Positions 17,299 to 27,719 are shown, counted from the stretch's first letter. The stretch is DNA of 64,000 bases from Lacticaseibacillus suibinensis (GCF_003946175.1 NZ_RHOK01000001.1:1-64000), one strand, 5' to 3'. Notes: generated by a model not told the origin, from the letters alone. Numbers and translations are program-made.

Positions 17299-17916
17299 TT
17301 ATTGTCGCTTGTGGCGCAGATATTGGCCCAGGCCAAAGGGCACCATGTTTTCGGTGCCGGCCTTGATGCGGGCGAAGTTGGCGCGGTGGCGCACCATAAT
17401 CACCAGCCACACCACAGTTGCGACGGCGGTTAGGATCCAGTCATGGAAGAACAGCGAGCCTAGTACCACTAGGGTCATCCCCAAAGTGGAGGCGACGCTG
17501 ACCATGCTGGTGAGTAGCACCAGACTGAGGAAGACCGCGCAGCAGAATAGGAAAAACACGGGATTGTACGCCAGCGCGATGCCCGCGGAGGTCGCGACGG
17601 CTTTGCCACCTTTGAAGCCGATAAACACCGAACAGGTATGGCCAAACACCGCTGCCAAGCCAACAATCAGGACCCACCAGTGCGGGGTGATGCCGAAAAA
17701 CGCTGGGAGCGACGCGCCGAGGGTGCCTTTGAGAATATCCATCACCAGCACAATTGAGCCGCCCACCGGCCCGAGCACGCGGTAGGCGTTGGTCGTGCCA
17801 ATGTTGTGAGAGCCGGCGGTGCGGATATCTTGATGGAAGAACAACTGGCCGACCCAGACACCGCTGGGAATCGAGCCAATGAGATAAGCGAGGATGAAAC
17901 AAAAAACAAGGGTCAT
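17299..17916 (-). CDS. plsY: acyl-phosphate glycerol-3-phosphate acyltransferase PlsY
   Basis: Membrane enzyme that adds the first acyl chain in phospholipid synthesis, using acyl-phosphate. 205 aa with about five hydrophobic segments. Family motifs: GSIPSGVWVG near 13, GSHNIGTTNAYRVLG near 36 and FKGGKAVATSAG near 103. ATG 17916 has AAAGGAC about 8 nt upstream; the open frame continues upstream but that part looks non-coding. Divergent from parE, a pairing common in Bacilli. Confidence 0.95.
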   Translation of the reverse strand: MTLVFCFILAYLIGSIPSGVWVGQLFFHQDIRTAGSHNIGTTNAYRVLGPVGGSIVLVMDILKGTLGASLPAFFGITPHWWVLIVGLAAVFGHTCSVFIGFKGGKAVATSAGIALAYNPVFFLFCCAVFLSLVLLTSMVSVASTLGMTLVVLGSLFFHDWILTAVATVVWLVIMVRHRANFARIKAGTENMVPFGLGQYLRHKRQ

Positions 17917-18103
17917 GGGTAAGTCCTTTCTGTGCGCAAGGCCAAAACAGCTGCGCAAGATGATGGCAAAAACTGCCGCCCAGGAGCCGGCCGAAGCCAG
18001 CATAATCAGTGCTTCCAGTTTACCATTTTTTGACCAAAGCGGGAATCTTGCGTAAAATAGATTGTCCGAACATTTATTCGGGTGCGACACCAAATGGAAG
18101 TGC

Positions 18104-18269
18104 TAGGCAAATCATCAAGCTCAAAGCGTCTTCGTTCGCAGCCTGATAGTTGCGCTCACGAAGACAACGCTTGAGTGCTTTGCTACGCCAGAGTCGTCGC
18201 CGCGTGGCGCGGCAACGCCTCCGGCTAGGCAAATCATCAAGCTAAAACCGTCTTCGTTCGCAGCCTGGA
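18104..18269 (-). repeat. interspersed palindromic repeat, copy 2 (reverse orientation)
   Basis: The reverse complement matches the 11.6-kb repeat: CAGGCTGCGAACGAAGACG...TTAGCTTGATGATTTGCCTAGC...GCGTAGC...GTCTTCGTGAGCGCAACTA. The GAGCGCAACTA motif is at 18147-18157 (minus strand). A direct repeat of about 40 bp starting CTAGGCAAATCATCAAGCT occurs at about 18103 and 18224, showing one full unit plus the next unit's start. It fills most of the plsY-parE gap; the remainder (17917-18103, 18270-18339) holds no gene. Confidence 0.8.
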
Positions 18270-18339
18270 TAAAATTCCCTTTCACCTAGGCCTTGGTCTG
18301 GTGTATTGTAATTGGAGTTGCACGAAAAAGGAGTAAACA

Positions 18340-20352
18340 ATGGCGAAAGCAAGTGAAACATACACCGATTCATCAATTCAGGTGCTGCATGGCTTGGAGG
18401 CTGTGCGCAAGCGGCCGGGGATGTATATTGGGTCGACCGATGCCCGCGGCTTGCACCATCTCGTTTATGAAATCGTCGATAACTCAGTCGATGAAGCCTT
18501 GGCTGGGTATGGCGACAAAATCGCGGTGACCATTCACCAAGATAATTCGATCACCGTCCAAGATCATGGGCGCGGGATGCCGACAGGAATGCACGCGTCG
18601 GGCAAACCCACTATCGAAGTCATTTTGACGGTGCTGCATGCCGGCGGGAAGTTTGATCAAAATTCTTATAAAACTTCCGGCGGCTTGCATGGGGTCGGCT
18701 CTTCCGTCGTGAACGCGTTGAGCGAATCGCTGACGGTGCGGGTCGTTCGGGATAAGCACGGCTTCGAGGAACATTTTATTAATGGCGGCCATCCTGATGG
18801 CGGTCTTCAGAAGCTCGGGAAAATCAACGAACCCAACGGCACGATGATTACCTTCAAGCCGGATCCGACGATTTTCCAAACCACGACGTATAACTTTGAT
18901 ACGCTGGCGGAACGGTTGCGCGAATCGGCCTTTTTGTTGAAGAATATCATCTTCACCTTAACCGATGAACGCACCGGCCGCGCGGAAACCTACCACTATC
19001 CAGATGGCCTGGTCAGCTTCGTGAAGTACCTAAACGAGGATCGCGATACGGTCAGTCCAGTTTTTAACTTCGAAGGCACCAAGGACGGCATCGTGGTCGA
19101 CTTCGCGGGTCAATACAACGATGGTTATTCGGAAAACACCATTAGCTTTGTGAACAACGTGCGCACCGGCGATGGTGGTACCCATGAAGTGGGGATGCGC
19201 AGCGCCATCACCCGGGCCTTCAATGATTTTGCCCGCAAAGTCAACCTGCTGAAGGACAAAGATAAGAACCTCGAAGGCTCCGATGTCCGCGAAGGGCTCG
19301 CGGCGGTGTTGTCGGTGCGGATTCCGGAAGAAATCCTGCAGTTTGAGGGTCAAACTAAAGGCAAACTCGGCACCCCGCAAGCGCGGACCGTCGTCGATAA
19401 TGTCCTTTATGAAAAAATGAGCTTCTGGTTGATGGAAGGCGGCGACGAGGCCCAAGAGCTCGTGCGCAAAGCCGTCCGTGCCCGCGAAGCGCGCGAAGCG
19501 GCCCGCAAAGCCCGGGATGATTCGCGTACCGGTAAGCGCAAGAAGAAGGATCAAGGCCTGCTGTCAGGCAAGCTCACCCCGGCACAAAGCAAAAACGCGG
19601 CTAAAAACGAGCTGTACCTAGTCGAAGGGGATTCGGCCGGCGGCTCCGCCAAGCAAGGCCGCGACCGCAAGTTCCAAGCGATTTTGCCGCTGCGGGGGAA
19701 AGTGCTGAACACCCAAAAGGCTAAATTGCAAGACATCGTCAAAAACGAAGAAATCAACACGATGATTTACACCATCGGCGCTGGGGTCGGGGCCGAATTT
19801 GACGTGAAACAAAGCAATTACGACAAGATCATCATCATGACCGATGCGGATACCGATGGTGCCCACATCCAGATTTTGCTATTGACCTTCTTCTATCGTT
19901 ACATGCGCCCGCTGATGGATGCCGGCAAGGTTTACATCGCTTTGCCGCCGCTGTACCGGTTGCAAAAAGGGAAAGGCGGCAATGTCAAAATCGCCTACGC
20001 CTGGACCGACGAAGAGTTGGAAAAAGAAACCCAGAAAATGGGTAAAGGCTACACGTTGACGCGGTTCAAAGGGCTAGGCGAAATGAACGCCGACCAGCTC
20101 TGGGAAACCACGATGAATCCGGAGACCCGTACCCTGATTCGCGTTCACGTGGAAGACGGTGCCTTAGCTGAACGGCGGGTCACCACCTTGATGGGCGACC
20201 GGGTGGAACCGCGGCGGGAATGGATTGAGTCCAATGTCGATTTTGATATGGATGAAGAAGGTTCCATCATGGAAACCAAGACGTCAGATCACAGCGACAT
20301 GCAGTTCGGGGTCAACCAGATCAAGAAACAGCTGACGAAGAAGGGTAAATAA
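18340..20352 (+). CDS. parE: DNA topoisomerase IV subunit B
   Basis: ATPase subunit of topoisomerase IV, which unlinks daughter chromosomes. 670 aa. GHKL ATPase motifs: EIVDNSVDEALAG near 45, DHGRGMPTGMH near 77, GGLHGVGSSVVNALS near 117; Toprim LVEGDSAGGSAKQGRDR near 427 and TDADTDGAHI near 502. AAAAAGGAG precedes the ATG. Its TAA is directly followed by the parC ATG with no gap. Confidence 0.97.
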   Translation: MAKASETYTDSSIQVLHGLEAVRKRPGMYIGSTDARGLHHLVYEIVDNSVDEALAGYGDKIAVTIHQDNSITVQDHGRGMPTGMHASGKPTIEVILTVLHAGGKFDQNSYKTSGGLHGVGSSVVNALSESLTVRVVRDKHGFEEHFINGGHPDGGLQKLGKINEPNGTMITFKPDPTIFQTTTYNFDTLAERLRESAFLLKNIIFTLTDERTGRAETYHYPDGLVSFVKYLNEDRDTVSPVFNFEGTKDGIVVDFAGQYNDGYSENTISFVNNVRTGDGGTHEVGMRSAITRAFNDFARKVNLLKDKDKNLEGSDVREGLAAVLSVRIPEEILQFEGQTKGKLGTPQARTVVDNVLYEKMSFWLMEGGDEAQELVRKAVRAREAREAARKARDDSRTGKRKKKDQGLLSGKLTPAQSKNAAKNELYLVEGDSAGGSAKQGRDRKFQAILPLRGKVLNTQKAKLQDIVKNEEINTMIYTIGAGVGAEFDVKQSNYDKIIIMTDADTDGAHIQILLLTFFYRYMRPLMDAGKVYIALPPLYRLQKGKGGNVKIAYAWTDEELEKETQKMGKGYTLTRFKGLGEMNADQLWETTMNPETRTLIRVHVEDGALAERRVTTLMGDRVEPRREWIESNVDFDMDEEGSIMETKTSDHSDMQFGVNQIKKQLTKKGK

Positions 20353-22803
20353 ATGGCAAACCATATTCAAGAAATGGCGTTAGAAGACGTCATGGGTGAG
20401 CGCTTCGGCCGCTATTCCAAATACATCATTCAAGAGCGCGCCTTGCCCGACGTGCGCGACGGTTTGAAGCCGGTGCAGCGCCGAATTTTGTTCGCCATGA
20501 ATCAAGATGGCAACACGTTTGACAAAGGCTTTCGCAAGTCCGCCAAATCGGTCGGGAATGTCATGGGTAATTTTCATCCCCATGGCGACTCCTCGATTTA
20601 TGAAGCGATGGTGCGCCTGAGTCAGGATTGGAAGCTGGAAGAGCCCCTGATTGAAATGCACGGGAATAACGGTTCGATGGACGGCGATCCGCCAGCGGCG
20701 ATGCGGTATACCGAAGCGCGCCTGGCCAAGATTTCCGGCGAACTGCTGAAGGATATCGACAAAGATACCGTCGACATGGTGCTGAATTTCGATGACACCA
20801 CTGAAGAGCCGACCGTGCTACCGGCCGCCTTTCCCAACCTGCTGGTCAATGGTGCCACCGGGATTTCTGCCGGTTACGCCACTGACATTCCGCCGCATAA
20901 CTTGCGGGAAGTGATCAACGCACTGCTGAAGCTGATGAAACAGCCTGATGCCAGCTTGAGCGATTTGATGCAGTTCGTGCAAGGGCCAGATTTTCCGACC
21001 GGTGGGATTATTCAGGGCCTTGCCGGCATTCGCCAGGCGTATGAAACCGGCCGCGGCAAAATTGTCGTGCGGGCGCGGACCCATACCGAAGAGATGCGCG
21101 GTGGTAAGCAGCAAATCGTCATCACCGAGCTGCCATACGAAGTCAACAAGGCCCAGCTGGTCAAGAAAATCGATGAATTGCGGCTAGCCAAAAAAGTCGA
21201 TGGCATTGCGGAAATCCGCGATGAAAGTGACCGGTTTGGCTTGTCCGTGGTGATTGAACTCAAGAAAGAGGCCAATGCAGACGGGATTTTAACTTACCTG
21301 TTCAAAAACACGGACCTGCAAATCAATTACAACTTCAACATGGTCGCCATCGCCGACATGAAGCCTAAGCAGTTGGGCCTCAAGCCGATGCTGGAAGCCT
21401 ACTTGAAGCACCGCCGCAATGTGATTACCCGGCGCACCGAATACGACCTGAAAAAGGCCGAAGCCCGGCAGCACATTGTGGAAGGCTTGATCAAGATGAT
21501 TTCGATTTTGGATCAGGTCATCCAGGTCATTCGCGGTAGTGAAAACAAGGCCGATGCCAAACAAAACCTGGTGAAGCAGTTTGACTTTAGCATTGAACAG
21601 GCCGAAGCCATTGTGTCCTTACAGCTGTACCGGTTAACCAACACGGATATTACCGCGCTGGAGGCGGAAGCTGCGGAACTGGCGAAAAATATCGCGCATT
21701 ACCATGATATTTTGACCCATGAAGCCACGCGTGATGCCGTGATTGAAAGTGAACTGGTCACCATTGCCAAGACTTACGGTAAAGACCGGCGTTCCACCAT
21801 CCAAGCCGAAATCGAACAACTGGAAGTTGACACCACCGTCACCGTGGCTGATGAGCAGGTGATGGTGATGGTTTCGCGCGATGGCTACATGAAGCGCAGC
21901 TCGCTGCGCAGCTATCAAGCCGTCGATCCAGCCGACAACGGGCTGAAAACCAATGACTTCCCTGTGTTCCAGCAGGAAATGAGTACCTTGGCGCATTTGT
22001 ACATGTTCACTAGTGCTGGCAATGTGATTTACCGGCCGGTGCATGAACTGGAGGACACCCGCTGGAAAGATGCTGGTGAGCATCTCTCCCAAGCGGTGGG
22101 GATCAGCTCCGAAGAAACTGTGATTGCGGCTTTTGGTTTTGATGCACTGACTGAACCAGGCAATTTTGTCCTCGGCTCTTCTGATGGGTATATCAAGCAG
22201 ACCGCTTTGGCGGATTTGCAGCCGCAGCGCGGCTACAAGAACCGAGCGATGGTGGGGATGAAGCTCAAGGACGACTCAGCCGTGGTCACGAATGCCTACT
22301 TTGTCGCCCCAGACAGTCAGCAAACGGTCACCGCAGTCACCTACCAGGCCTATGGTCAGCAGTTCCCACTGAGCGAAGTCAGTGTGATTGGCGCCCGGGC
22401 CACTGGGGTCAAGAGCATGGCGCTGAAGGCTGGAGACTATGTGGTGAGCTACATTCTAGCCGATGATCCGGAGAAAACGGAAATTGGTATTCTGACTCAA
22501 CGCGGTGCCTTCAAGAAGATGAAACTCCAGGAACTCGGCATTGGGGCGCGCGCTCGGCGCGGTCTGATGGTACTGCGGGAGCTGAAGCGTGATCCGCATC
22601 GCATTGTGGCGATGACCCTGGTGGATGACAACACGCAACTCACGATTGTCACGGCCAAGGATAAACAAGTTACCTTGAACCCAAGTGACTATCCAGACGG
22701 TGATCGCTACTCCAATGGCTCATTTGTGCTCGATACAGATACGGTGGGCGAGCCGAAATTTGTCCATCGCGACCAGATTTTAGCGCTACCGGCAGAAAAT
22801 TAA
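20353..22803 (+). CDS. parC: DNA topoisomerase IV subunit A
   Basis: Breakage-rejoining subunit of topoisomerase IV. 816 aa. The quinolone-resistance region reads HPHGDSSIYEAMVRLSQDW near 75, with the Ser and Glu of the sensitive form; the catalytic Tyr lies in AAMRYTEARL near 118. The C-terminal half carries the beta-propeller repeats. Starts on the nucleotide after parE ends, so translation is coupled. Confidence 0.97.
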   Translation: MANHIQEMALEDVMGERFGRYSKYIIQERALPDVRDGLKPVQRRILFAMNQDGNTFDKGFRKSAKSVGNVMGNFHPHGDSSIYEAMVRLSQDWKLEEPLIEMHGNNGSMDGDPPAAMRYTEARLAKISGELLKDIDKDTVDMVLNFDDTTEEPTVLPAAFPNLLVNGATGISAGYATDIPPHNLREVINALLKLMKQPDASLSDLMQFVQGPDFPTGGIIQGLAGIRQAYETGRGKIVVRARTHTEEMRGGKQQIVITELPYEVNKAQLVKKIDELRLAKKVDGIAEIRDESDRFGLSVVIELKKEANADGILTYLFKNTDLQINYNFNMVAIADMKPKQLGLKPMLEAYLKHRRNVITRRTEYDLKKAEARQHIVEGLIKMISILDQVIQVIRGSENKADAKQNLVKQFDFSIEQAEAIVSLQLYRLTNTDITALEAEAAELAKNIAHYHDILTHEATRDAVIESELVTIAKTYGKDRRSTIQAEIEQLEVDTTVTVADEQVMVMVSRDGYMKRSSLRSYQAVDPADNGLKTNDFPVFQQEMSTLAHLYMFTSAGNVIYRPVHELEDTRWKDAGEHLSQAVGISSEETVIAAFGFDALTEPGNFVLGSSDGYIKQTALADLQPQRGYKNRAMVGMKLKDDSAVVTNAYFVAPDSQQTVTAVTYQAYGQQFPLSEVSVIGARATGVKSMALKAGDYVVSYILADDPEKTEIGILTQRGAFKKMKLQELGIGARARRGLMVLRELKRDPHRIVAMTLVDDNTQLTIVTAKDKQVTLNPSDYPDGDRYSNGSFVLDTDTVGEPKFVHRDQILALPAEN

Positions 22804-22821
22804 TTTAAAATAATTCTTAAG

Positions 22822-22846
22822 AGGCCCGAATAATCGGGCCTTTTTT
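22822..22846 (+). terminator. terminator after parC
   Basis: AGGCCCGA and TCGGGCCT around ATAA with a T6 tail. Confidence 0.9.
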
Positions 22847-23104
22847 GCATTCTGTTGTAATACAGATTCGTGATTACTGTTCCATATAAAATAGCGACAG
22901 CGGGGGGCCAAAACCTTGATAAATCAACATTTCGCCTAAAAAAGATAGTGAAATTATTAGCAAAGTTAGTGACAAAGCCGTTGGCAAGATACGGCTTTCA
23001 TTGCCTTAAGCGCGGGAAAGAAAGTGCTTGCATAGCGCTTGTGACGTGTTATACTAAGACTGTAAAATCTGTGATAAGGAATTCAACTATAGGAGGCTAT
23101 CCAG
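22847..23104 (+). promoter_or_regulatory. pflB upstream region and promoter
   Basis: Gene-free leader of pflB. A likely promoter is TTGCAT (23028-23033), 16-nt spacer, TATACT (23050-23055), with AGGAGG 9 nt before the ATG. Upstream lies a perfect 8-bp hairpin, AAAGCCGT (22974-22981) and ACGGCTTT (22991-22998), of unknown role. The -35 region is rich in TTGC/GCGCTT/TTGTGA half-site-like words that could serve a redox or catabolite regulator, but no full consensus site was found. Confidence 0.5.
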
Positions 23105-25366
23105 ATGAAGCAGTTAGACAAGACAGACATCAAAACCTACTGGGATGGTTTTAATGCTGGGGACTGGCAAGATGAAATTAACGTTCGTGATTTCATCCAA
23201 AAGAACCTGACTCAATATGACGGCGACGAAACATTCCTTGCTGGCCCAACCGAAGCCACCACGATTTTGAACAATCAAGTGCTGAACTTGAAGAAGCAAG
23301 AGCGTGAGGCCGGTGGTGTGCTTGATGCCGACACTAAAGTGGTTGCTACGGTCACTTCACACGGCCCTGGCTATCTGAACAAGGATCTTGAAAAGATCGT
23401 TGGCCTGCAAACCGACAAGCCATTCAAGCGTGCGTTCATGCCATTTGGTGGGATTCGCATGGCTGAAGATGCTTTGAAGTCTTACGGCTACCAGCCAGAT
23501 CCAGAAATGCACAAGATCTTCACTGAATATCACAAGACCCATAACCAAGGCGTCTTCGATGTTTACACCCCTGATATGCGTAAGGCTCGTCACTACAAGA
23601 TTGTCACCGGCTTACCAGATGCTTATGCACGTGGCCGCATTGTGGCTGACTTCCCACGGATCGCCATCTATGGGATTGACAAGTTGATGGCTGACAAGGC
23701 TGCTGACTTTGCTAACATCGGTGACGGCGAAATGACCGACGATGTGATCCGCCTGCGCGAACAGGTTTCTGATCAGTACCGCGCCTTGAATGACATGAAG
23801 AAGATGGCGGCTAGCTATGGCTACGACATCTCCAAGCCTGCGACCAACGCTCAAGAAGCCGTTCAATGGATCTACTTCGGCTACTTGGCAGCGGTTAAGA
23901 CTCAAAACGGCGCCGCAATGTCCGTTGGCAGAATTGACACCACCATCGATGCCTTCATCGAACGTGACTTCAAGCGCGGTCTGCTCGACGAAAGCCAAGC
24001 GCAAGAATTGATCGATCACCTGGTAATGAAGCTGCGGATGGTACGCTTCATCCGGACCGAAGAATACAACTCCCTGTTCTCAGGCGACCCAATCTGGGCG
24101 ACGCTGTCCTTGGGTGGGGTTGGCTTCGATGGCCGTCACCACATTACCAAGACGGCCTTCCGGTTCTTGAAGACCCTCGACAACATGGGTGCTGCGCCAG
24201 AACCAAACATCACTTTGCTGTGGGACGAGAAGCTGCCTGAAGGCTTCAAGCGCTACGCAACGGAAGTGTCCATTACCAGTTCCACCATCCAGTATGAAAA
24301 CGACTCCTTGATGCGGACCGAATGGGGCACGGACTACTACGGCATCGCTTGCTGTGTTTCCGCTCAGCCAATCCAAGACGGCGTTCAGTTCTTCGGCGCT
24401 CGTGCTAACTTGGCTAAGGCCATCCTTTATGCCATCAATGGTGGGATGGACGAAATCGGTGAAACCCAAGTTGGGCCTGAAACCGAACCCATTTCCTCAG
24501 ATGTCATCGACTACGACGAATTCATGAAGAAGTTCGATGTCCAAGCATCCTGGCTGGCTGACGTTTATGTCAACGCTTTGAACGCCATTCAGTACATGCA
24601 CGACAAGTACTACTATGAATCCGCTCAACTGGCATTGAAGAACACCCACTTGGACTACACCTTCGCCACCGGGATTTCCGGCTTCTCCCATGCGGTTGAC
24701 TCCATTTCTGCCATCAAGTACGGCAAGGTTCACCCAGTTCGCGACGAAAAGGGTGTGGCTATCGACTTCAAGGCTGAAAATGAAGACTACCCACGCTATG
24801 GGAACAACGACGATCGTGCCGATTCTATTGCTAAGTGGCTCATCAAGTACTTCTACAACAAGATGAACACGCATCACCTGTATCACAACGCTAAGCTGTC
24901 GACCTCTGTTTTGACCATCACCTCCAACGTGGTTTATGGGAAGAACACCGGTACCACACCTAATGGCCGCCAAAAGGGCGAACCATTCTCACCTGGTGCC
25001 AACCCAGCTTACGGCGCTGAAAAGAACGGGGCTTTGGCATCCTTGATGTCCACTGCGAAGATTCCATATCACTACGCAACGGACGGGATTTCCAATACCT
25101 TCGGCGTAACGCCTAACACCTTGGGCCACGATGATGAAACCCGCAAGGATACGCTGGTTCACATGATCGACGGCTACATGGAAAACAACGGGATGCACCT
25201 GAACATCAACGTCTTCAACAAGGAGACCCTGATTGACGCCCAGAAGCACCCAGAAGAATACCCAACGCTGACGGTCCGCGTTTCTGGCTACTGCGTCTAC
25301 TTCGCAGATCTGACCAAGGAACAACAGGACGATGTTATCGCCCGGACCTTCTTCGAAGAGATGTAA
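23105..25366 (+). CDS. pflB: formate C-acetyltransferase (pyruvate formate-lyase)
   Basis: Glycyl-radical enzyme that splits pyruvate and CoA into acetyl-CoA and formate under anaerobiosis. 753 aa, normal length. The catalytic Cys pair is in [10 protein letters not shown] near 415, and the radical Gly is in RVSGYCVYF near 728. In many PFLs the residue after GY is Ala; here it is Cys. The activating enzyme gene pflA follows, separated by a terminator and a repeat cluster. Formate produced can enter one-carbon metabolism through Fhs, encoded elsewhere in the window. Confidence 0.97.
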   Translation: MKQLDKTDIKTYWDGFNAGDWQDEINVRDFIQKNLTQYDGDETFLAGPTEATTILNNQVLNLKKQEREAGGVLDADTKVVATVTSHGPGYLNKDLEKIVGLQTDKPFKRAFMPFGGIRMAEDALKSYGYQPDPEMHKIFTEYHKTHNQGVFDVYTPDMRKARHYKIVTGLPDAYARGRIVADFPRIAIYGIDKLMADKAADFANIGDGEMTDDVIRLREQVSDQYRALNDMKKMAASYGYDISKPATNAQEAVQWIYFGYLAAVKTQNGAAMSVGRIDTTIDAFIERDFKRGLLDESQAQELIDHLVMKLRMVRFIRTEEYNSLFSGDPIWATLSLGGVGFDGRHHITKTAFRFLKTLDNMGAAPEPNITLLWDEKLPEGFKRYATEVSITSSTIQYENDSLMRTEWGTDYYGIACCVSAQPIQDGVQFFGARANLAKAILYAINGGMDEIGETQVGPETEPISSDVIDYDEFMKKFDVQASWLADVYVNALNAIQYMHDKYYYESAQLALKNTHLDYTFATGISGFSHAVDSISAIKYGKVHPVRDEKGVAIDFKAENEDYPRYGNNDDRADSIAKWLIKYFYNKMNTHHLYHNAKLSTSVLTITSNVVYGKNTGTTPNGRQKGEPFSPGANPAYGAEKNGALASLMSTAKIPYHYATDGISNTFGVTPNTLGHDDETRKDTLVHMIDGYMENNGMHLNINVFNKETLIDAQKHPEEYPTLTVRVSGYCVYFADLTKEQQDDVIARTFFEEM

Positions 25367-25375
25367 AGCACGACC

Positions 25376-25405
25376 AAAACGGGAGTCCTTTTGGGCTCCC
25401 GTTTT
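25376..25405 (+). terminator. terminator after pflB
   Basis: AAAACGGGAG and CTCCCGTTTT, perfect 10-bp arms around a 10-nt loop. Confidence 0.85.
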
Positions 25406-25457
25406 GCCCAGAGGCGGCAAGGAAACTTGCCGCTTGTGGGCAGACCGGGTTATGCTA

Positions 25458-25682
25458 AGGAAGGCTGCGGAAGATGGCCGCACTTAGCCGGATGGTTAGC
25501 CTAGCAAGTTTGGCGTTGGCCACCTGGAGCGCAACTAAAACAGGCTGTGGAGCTGGGACGCCCTTAGCCGGATGAGTAGCCTAGCCTTGAGCATCGTCGG
25601 TGGTTTTGGCCAACGAAGCTCGAGGCGTAGCTACTCACTCCGGCGTTGGCCCAGCGGAGCGCAACTAGGCAGCAGAAGCTCG
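25458..25682 (+). repeat. interspersed palindromic repeat cluster, copy 3
   Basis: Two tandem units with the same plan as the 11.6-kb cluster, each closing in GAGCGCAACTA (25527-25537, 25657-25667). In the second unit AGCCGGATGAGTAGCCTAGC pairs with the later GCGTAGCTACTCACTCCGGC with a small bulge, and outer GCTGGG/CGCC pieces also pair. It separates pflB from pflA; the whole 25367-25728 gap otherwise holds only the terminator and the pflA ribosome binding site. Confidence 0.8.
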
Positions 25683-25728
25683 CTTCAATTTTCCGCTATC
25701 ACCGGTAGCTGACAAGGAGGACATAACG

Positions 25729-26562
25729 ATGAAATTAATTGATAACACCAAATCTCCTTTGAATGTATTGGATCAAGTTGGGGTCAAACCCGAAGGCCCA
25801 GTGATTGGGTATGTGCACTCGATTGAAAGTTTTGGCTCCGTCGATGGCCCTGGCATTCGCTTTGTGGCGTTTCTGCAAGGCTGCCGGATGCGCTGCCAGT
25901 ACTGCCATAATCCTGATACCTGGAACATTGGGGTCGGCGATGAAATGACGGCGGATGAGGTCTTAGACAACGCTGAACGCTACCGCGCCTTCTGGGGCGA
26001 AACCGGCGGTATTACCTGCTCAGGCGGGGAGTCTTTGGTGCAGATCGACTTTTTGCTTGATTTGTTCACGAAGGCGAAAGCGCGCCATATCTCCACTTGT
26101 CTGGATACGTCGGGTGGTCCGTTCACCCGCAGTGAGCCTTGGTTCTCTAAGTTCAAGGAACTGATGAAGGTCACCGACATTTCGCTGGTCGATATTAAGC
26201 ACATCAACTCCGCTGAGCACAAAAAGCTCACCGGGATTGGGAATGAGAACATCCTTGATATGATTCAATGGATGTCCCACAACGATTGTGATATGTGGAT
26301 TCGCCACGTGCTGGTGCCACAGCGGACGGATTACGATAACTATCTGACCGAGTTGGGTGATTACATTAAGACCCTTGACCATGTGCAAAAAGTCGAAGTA
26401 CTGCCTTACCACACGCTGGGTGTGAAAAAGTACCATGAACTCGGCATCACGTATCCGCTGGAAGGCATCGAACCGCCAACCGCCGATCGCGTCAAGAACG
26501 CAGAACAACTTTTGCATACCGCCGATTACACAGGCTGGAAGACCTGGCGGCCACAGTGGTAG
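25729..26562 (+). CDS. pflA: pyruvate formate-lyase activating enzyme
   Basis: Radical SAM enzyme that installs the glycyl radical on PflB. 277 aa. The iron-sulfur motif CxxxCxxC is in GCRMRCQYCHNPDTW near 52; GGITCSGGE near 95 is the SAM-binding GGE-type motif. AAGGAGG lies 8 nt before the ATG. Placed just downstream of pflB but behind a terminator and a repeat cluster, so it may have an independent transcript; no convincing promoter was seen. Confidence 0.95.
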   Translation: MKLIDNTKSPLNVLDQVGVKPEGPVIGYVHSIESFGSVDGPGIRFVAFLQGCRMRCQYCHNPDTWNIGVGDEMTADEVLDNAERYRAFWGETGGITCSGGESLVQIDFLLDLFTKAKARHISTCLDTSGGPFTRSEPWFSKFKELMKVTDISLVDIKHINSAEHKKLTGIGNENILDMIQWMSHNDCDMWIRHVLVPQRTDYDNYLTELGDYIKTLDHVQKVEVLPYHTLGVKKYHELGITYPLEGIEPPTADRVKNAEQLLHTADYTGWKTWRPQW

Positions 26563-26702
26563 ACTAAGAATGATTATTACAATAAGAAGAAGGGGCTTTT
26601 AGTTGCTCTTTCTTTTTTTATCACCTATGATAAGAGCAGTTATCTTGCGCTTGGCATATTAGACGTGAACAGCGATTCCATTTTGTGGTAAGGAGTACAG
26701 AG

Positions 26703-27671
26703 ATGAAGACCAAACAGGACAGTATTTTTTCTTCCAAAACGCTATCGTATTTTCTCCAACTGGCTGAAACCATGAATTACACGCAGGCGGCCCAGCTGCT
26801 GGGAATCACCCAGCCGGCCCTGACCCAGCAGATCAAAAAGCTTGAGCGCGCAGTGGGGGCGCCGTTGTTCTACTCTGTGGGTAAAAAGTTGCATCTGTCA
26901 GACGCCGGGCGGACGATGCTGGCGGCGACGCATGACATTTACGACACGCTGAATCAGGCGACTGACGAAATTCAGCAGGCCTCCAACGCCAATTCCGGGA
27001 CCATTAAGATTGGGCTTTTGGCCTCAATCGAGGACTCGGCTTTTACCGGCTTCATTTCGGATTACTACTTAAAGAACCAAGACGTGGAAGTCGTGTTCCT
27101 GAACATGACCCGGCACGAAATCTGGGAACACTTGGAAAACAACCAGATCGATTTGGCTGTGATGTATTTGCCAGATGATACGATTAAGAACTGGAAGCCT
27201 TACGAAAGCCGCAAAATTGTTGATGAGCAGCTGCTGTTCCTGCATCACAGCGACAAGTTAGCCAACCGCAAGCGCGTCCACTTCCGCGACACCGTAGCCC
27301 AGCCATGGGTCACATACCCGGAGAACTATTTCCTGTCCCACTTCTTGAAAGAGGCGTACAAGAACCAACTGGTCGACTACCCCGAAGTGGTGGCCCAATT
27401 CACCACGCCTTATCAAATCACCCAGTTCCTGAACCGCACCGGGGTGAATACGGCGTTGCCGAATAGCTTCTATCAGGCTCACCAGGAGCAGATTCATGCC
27501 CATGCAGTGGCGTTTGAGCCGGCTGTGAGCTTTGAGCTGGCGTTTGTCTTTCGTAAGGGCAAGGACCAAATTCCGCGGATCAGTCAATTTCTGAGCGCCT
27601 TTGACACGTATCTGAGCGAAGAAGATTATTTATCGCGGGTCGCTGATAACCGTGTTAAACTAAATGAGTAA
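26703..27671 (+). CDS. LysR-family transcriptional regulator
   Basis: 322 aa. The N-terminal winged helix-turn-helix shows MNYTQAAQLLGITQPALTQQ and the following LTTR signature through GRTML; the rest is a periplasmic-binding-like effector domain (about 95-300). ATG 26703 has AAGGAG 7 nt upstream; an earlier GTG overlaps that site. It lies between pflA and ppaC on the same strand. LTTRs usually regulate neighbouring or divergent genes, but target and effector are unknown here. Confidence 0.9.
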   Translation: MKTKQDSIFSSKTLSYFLQLAETMNYTQAAQLLGITQPALTQQIKKLERAVGAPLFYSVGKKLHLSDAGRTMLAATHDIYDTLNQATDEIQQASNANSGTIKIGLLASIEDSAFTGFISDYYLKNQDVEVVFLNMTRHEIWEHLENNQIDLAVMYLPDDTIKNWKPYESRKIVDEQLLFLHHSDKLANRKRVHFRDTVAQPWVTYPENYFLSHFLKEAYKNQLVDYPEVVAQFTTPYQITQFLNRTGVNTALPNSFYQAHQEQIHAHAVAFEPAVSFELAFVFRKGKDQIPRISQFLSAFDTYLSEEDYLSRVADNRVKLNE

Positions 27672-27719
27672 GTGCCAAGCCTAGACTTGGGGCAATAAGT
27701 GAAAAAAGGGAGTCACACC

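Noticed and set aside
23020-23045. CcpA site at the pflB promoter
   Set aside because: TTGCATAGCGCTTGTG does not fit the cre consensus on either strand.
22870-23154. 94-codon frame upstream of and overlapping pflB
   Set aside because: It runs through the pflB promoter and ribosome binding site in another frame, has no good start and no protein-like motif.
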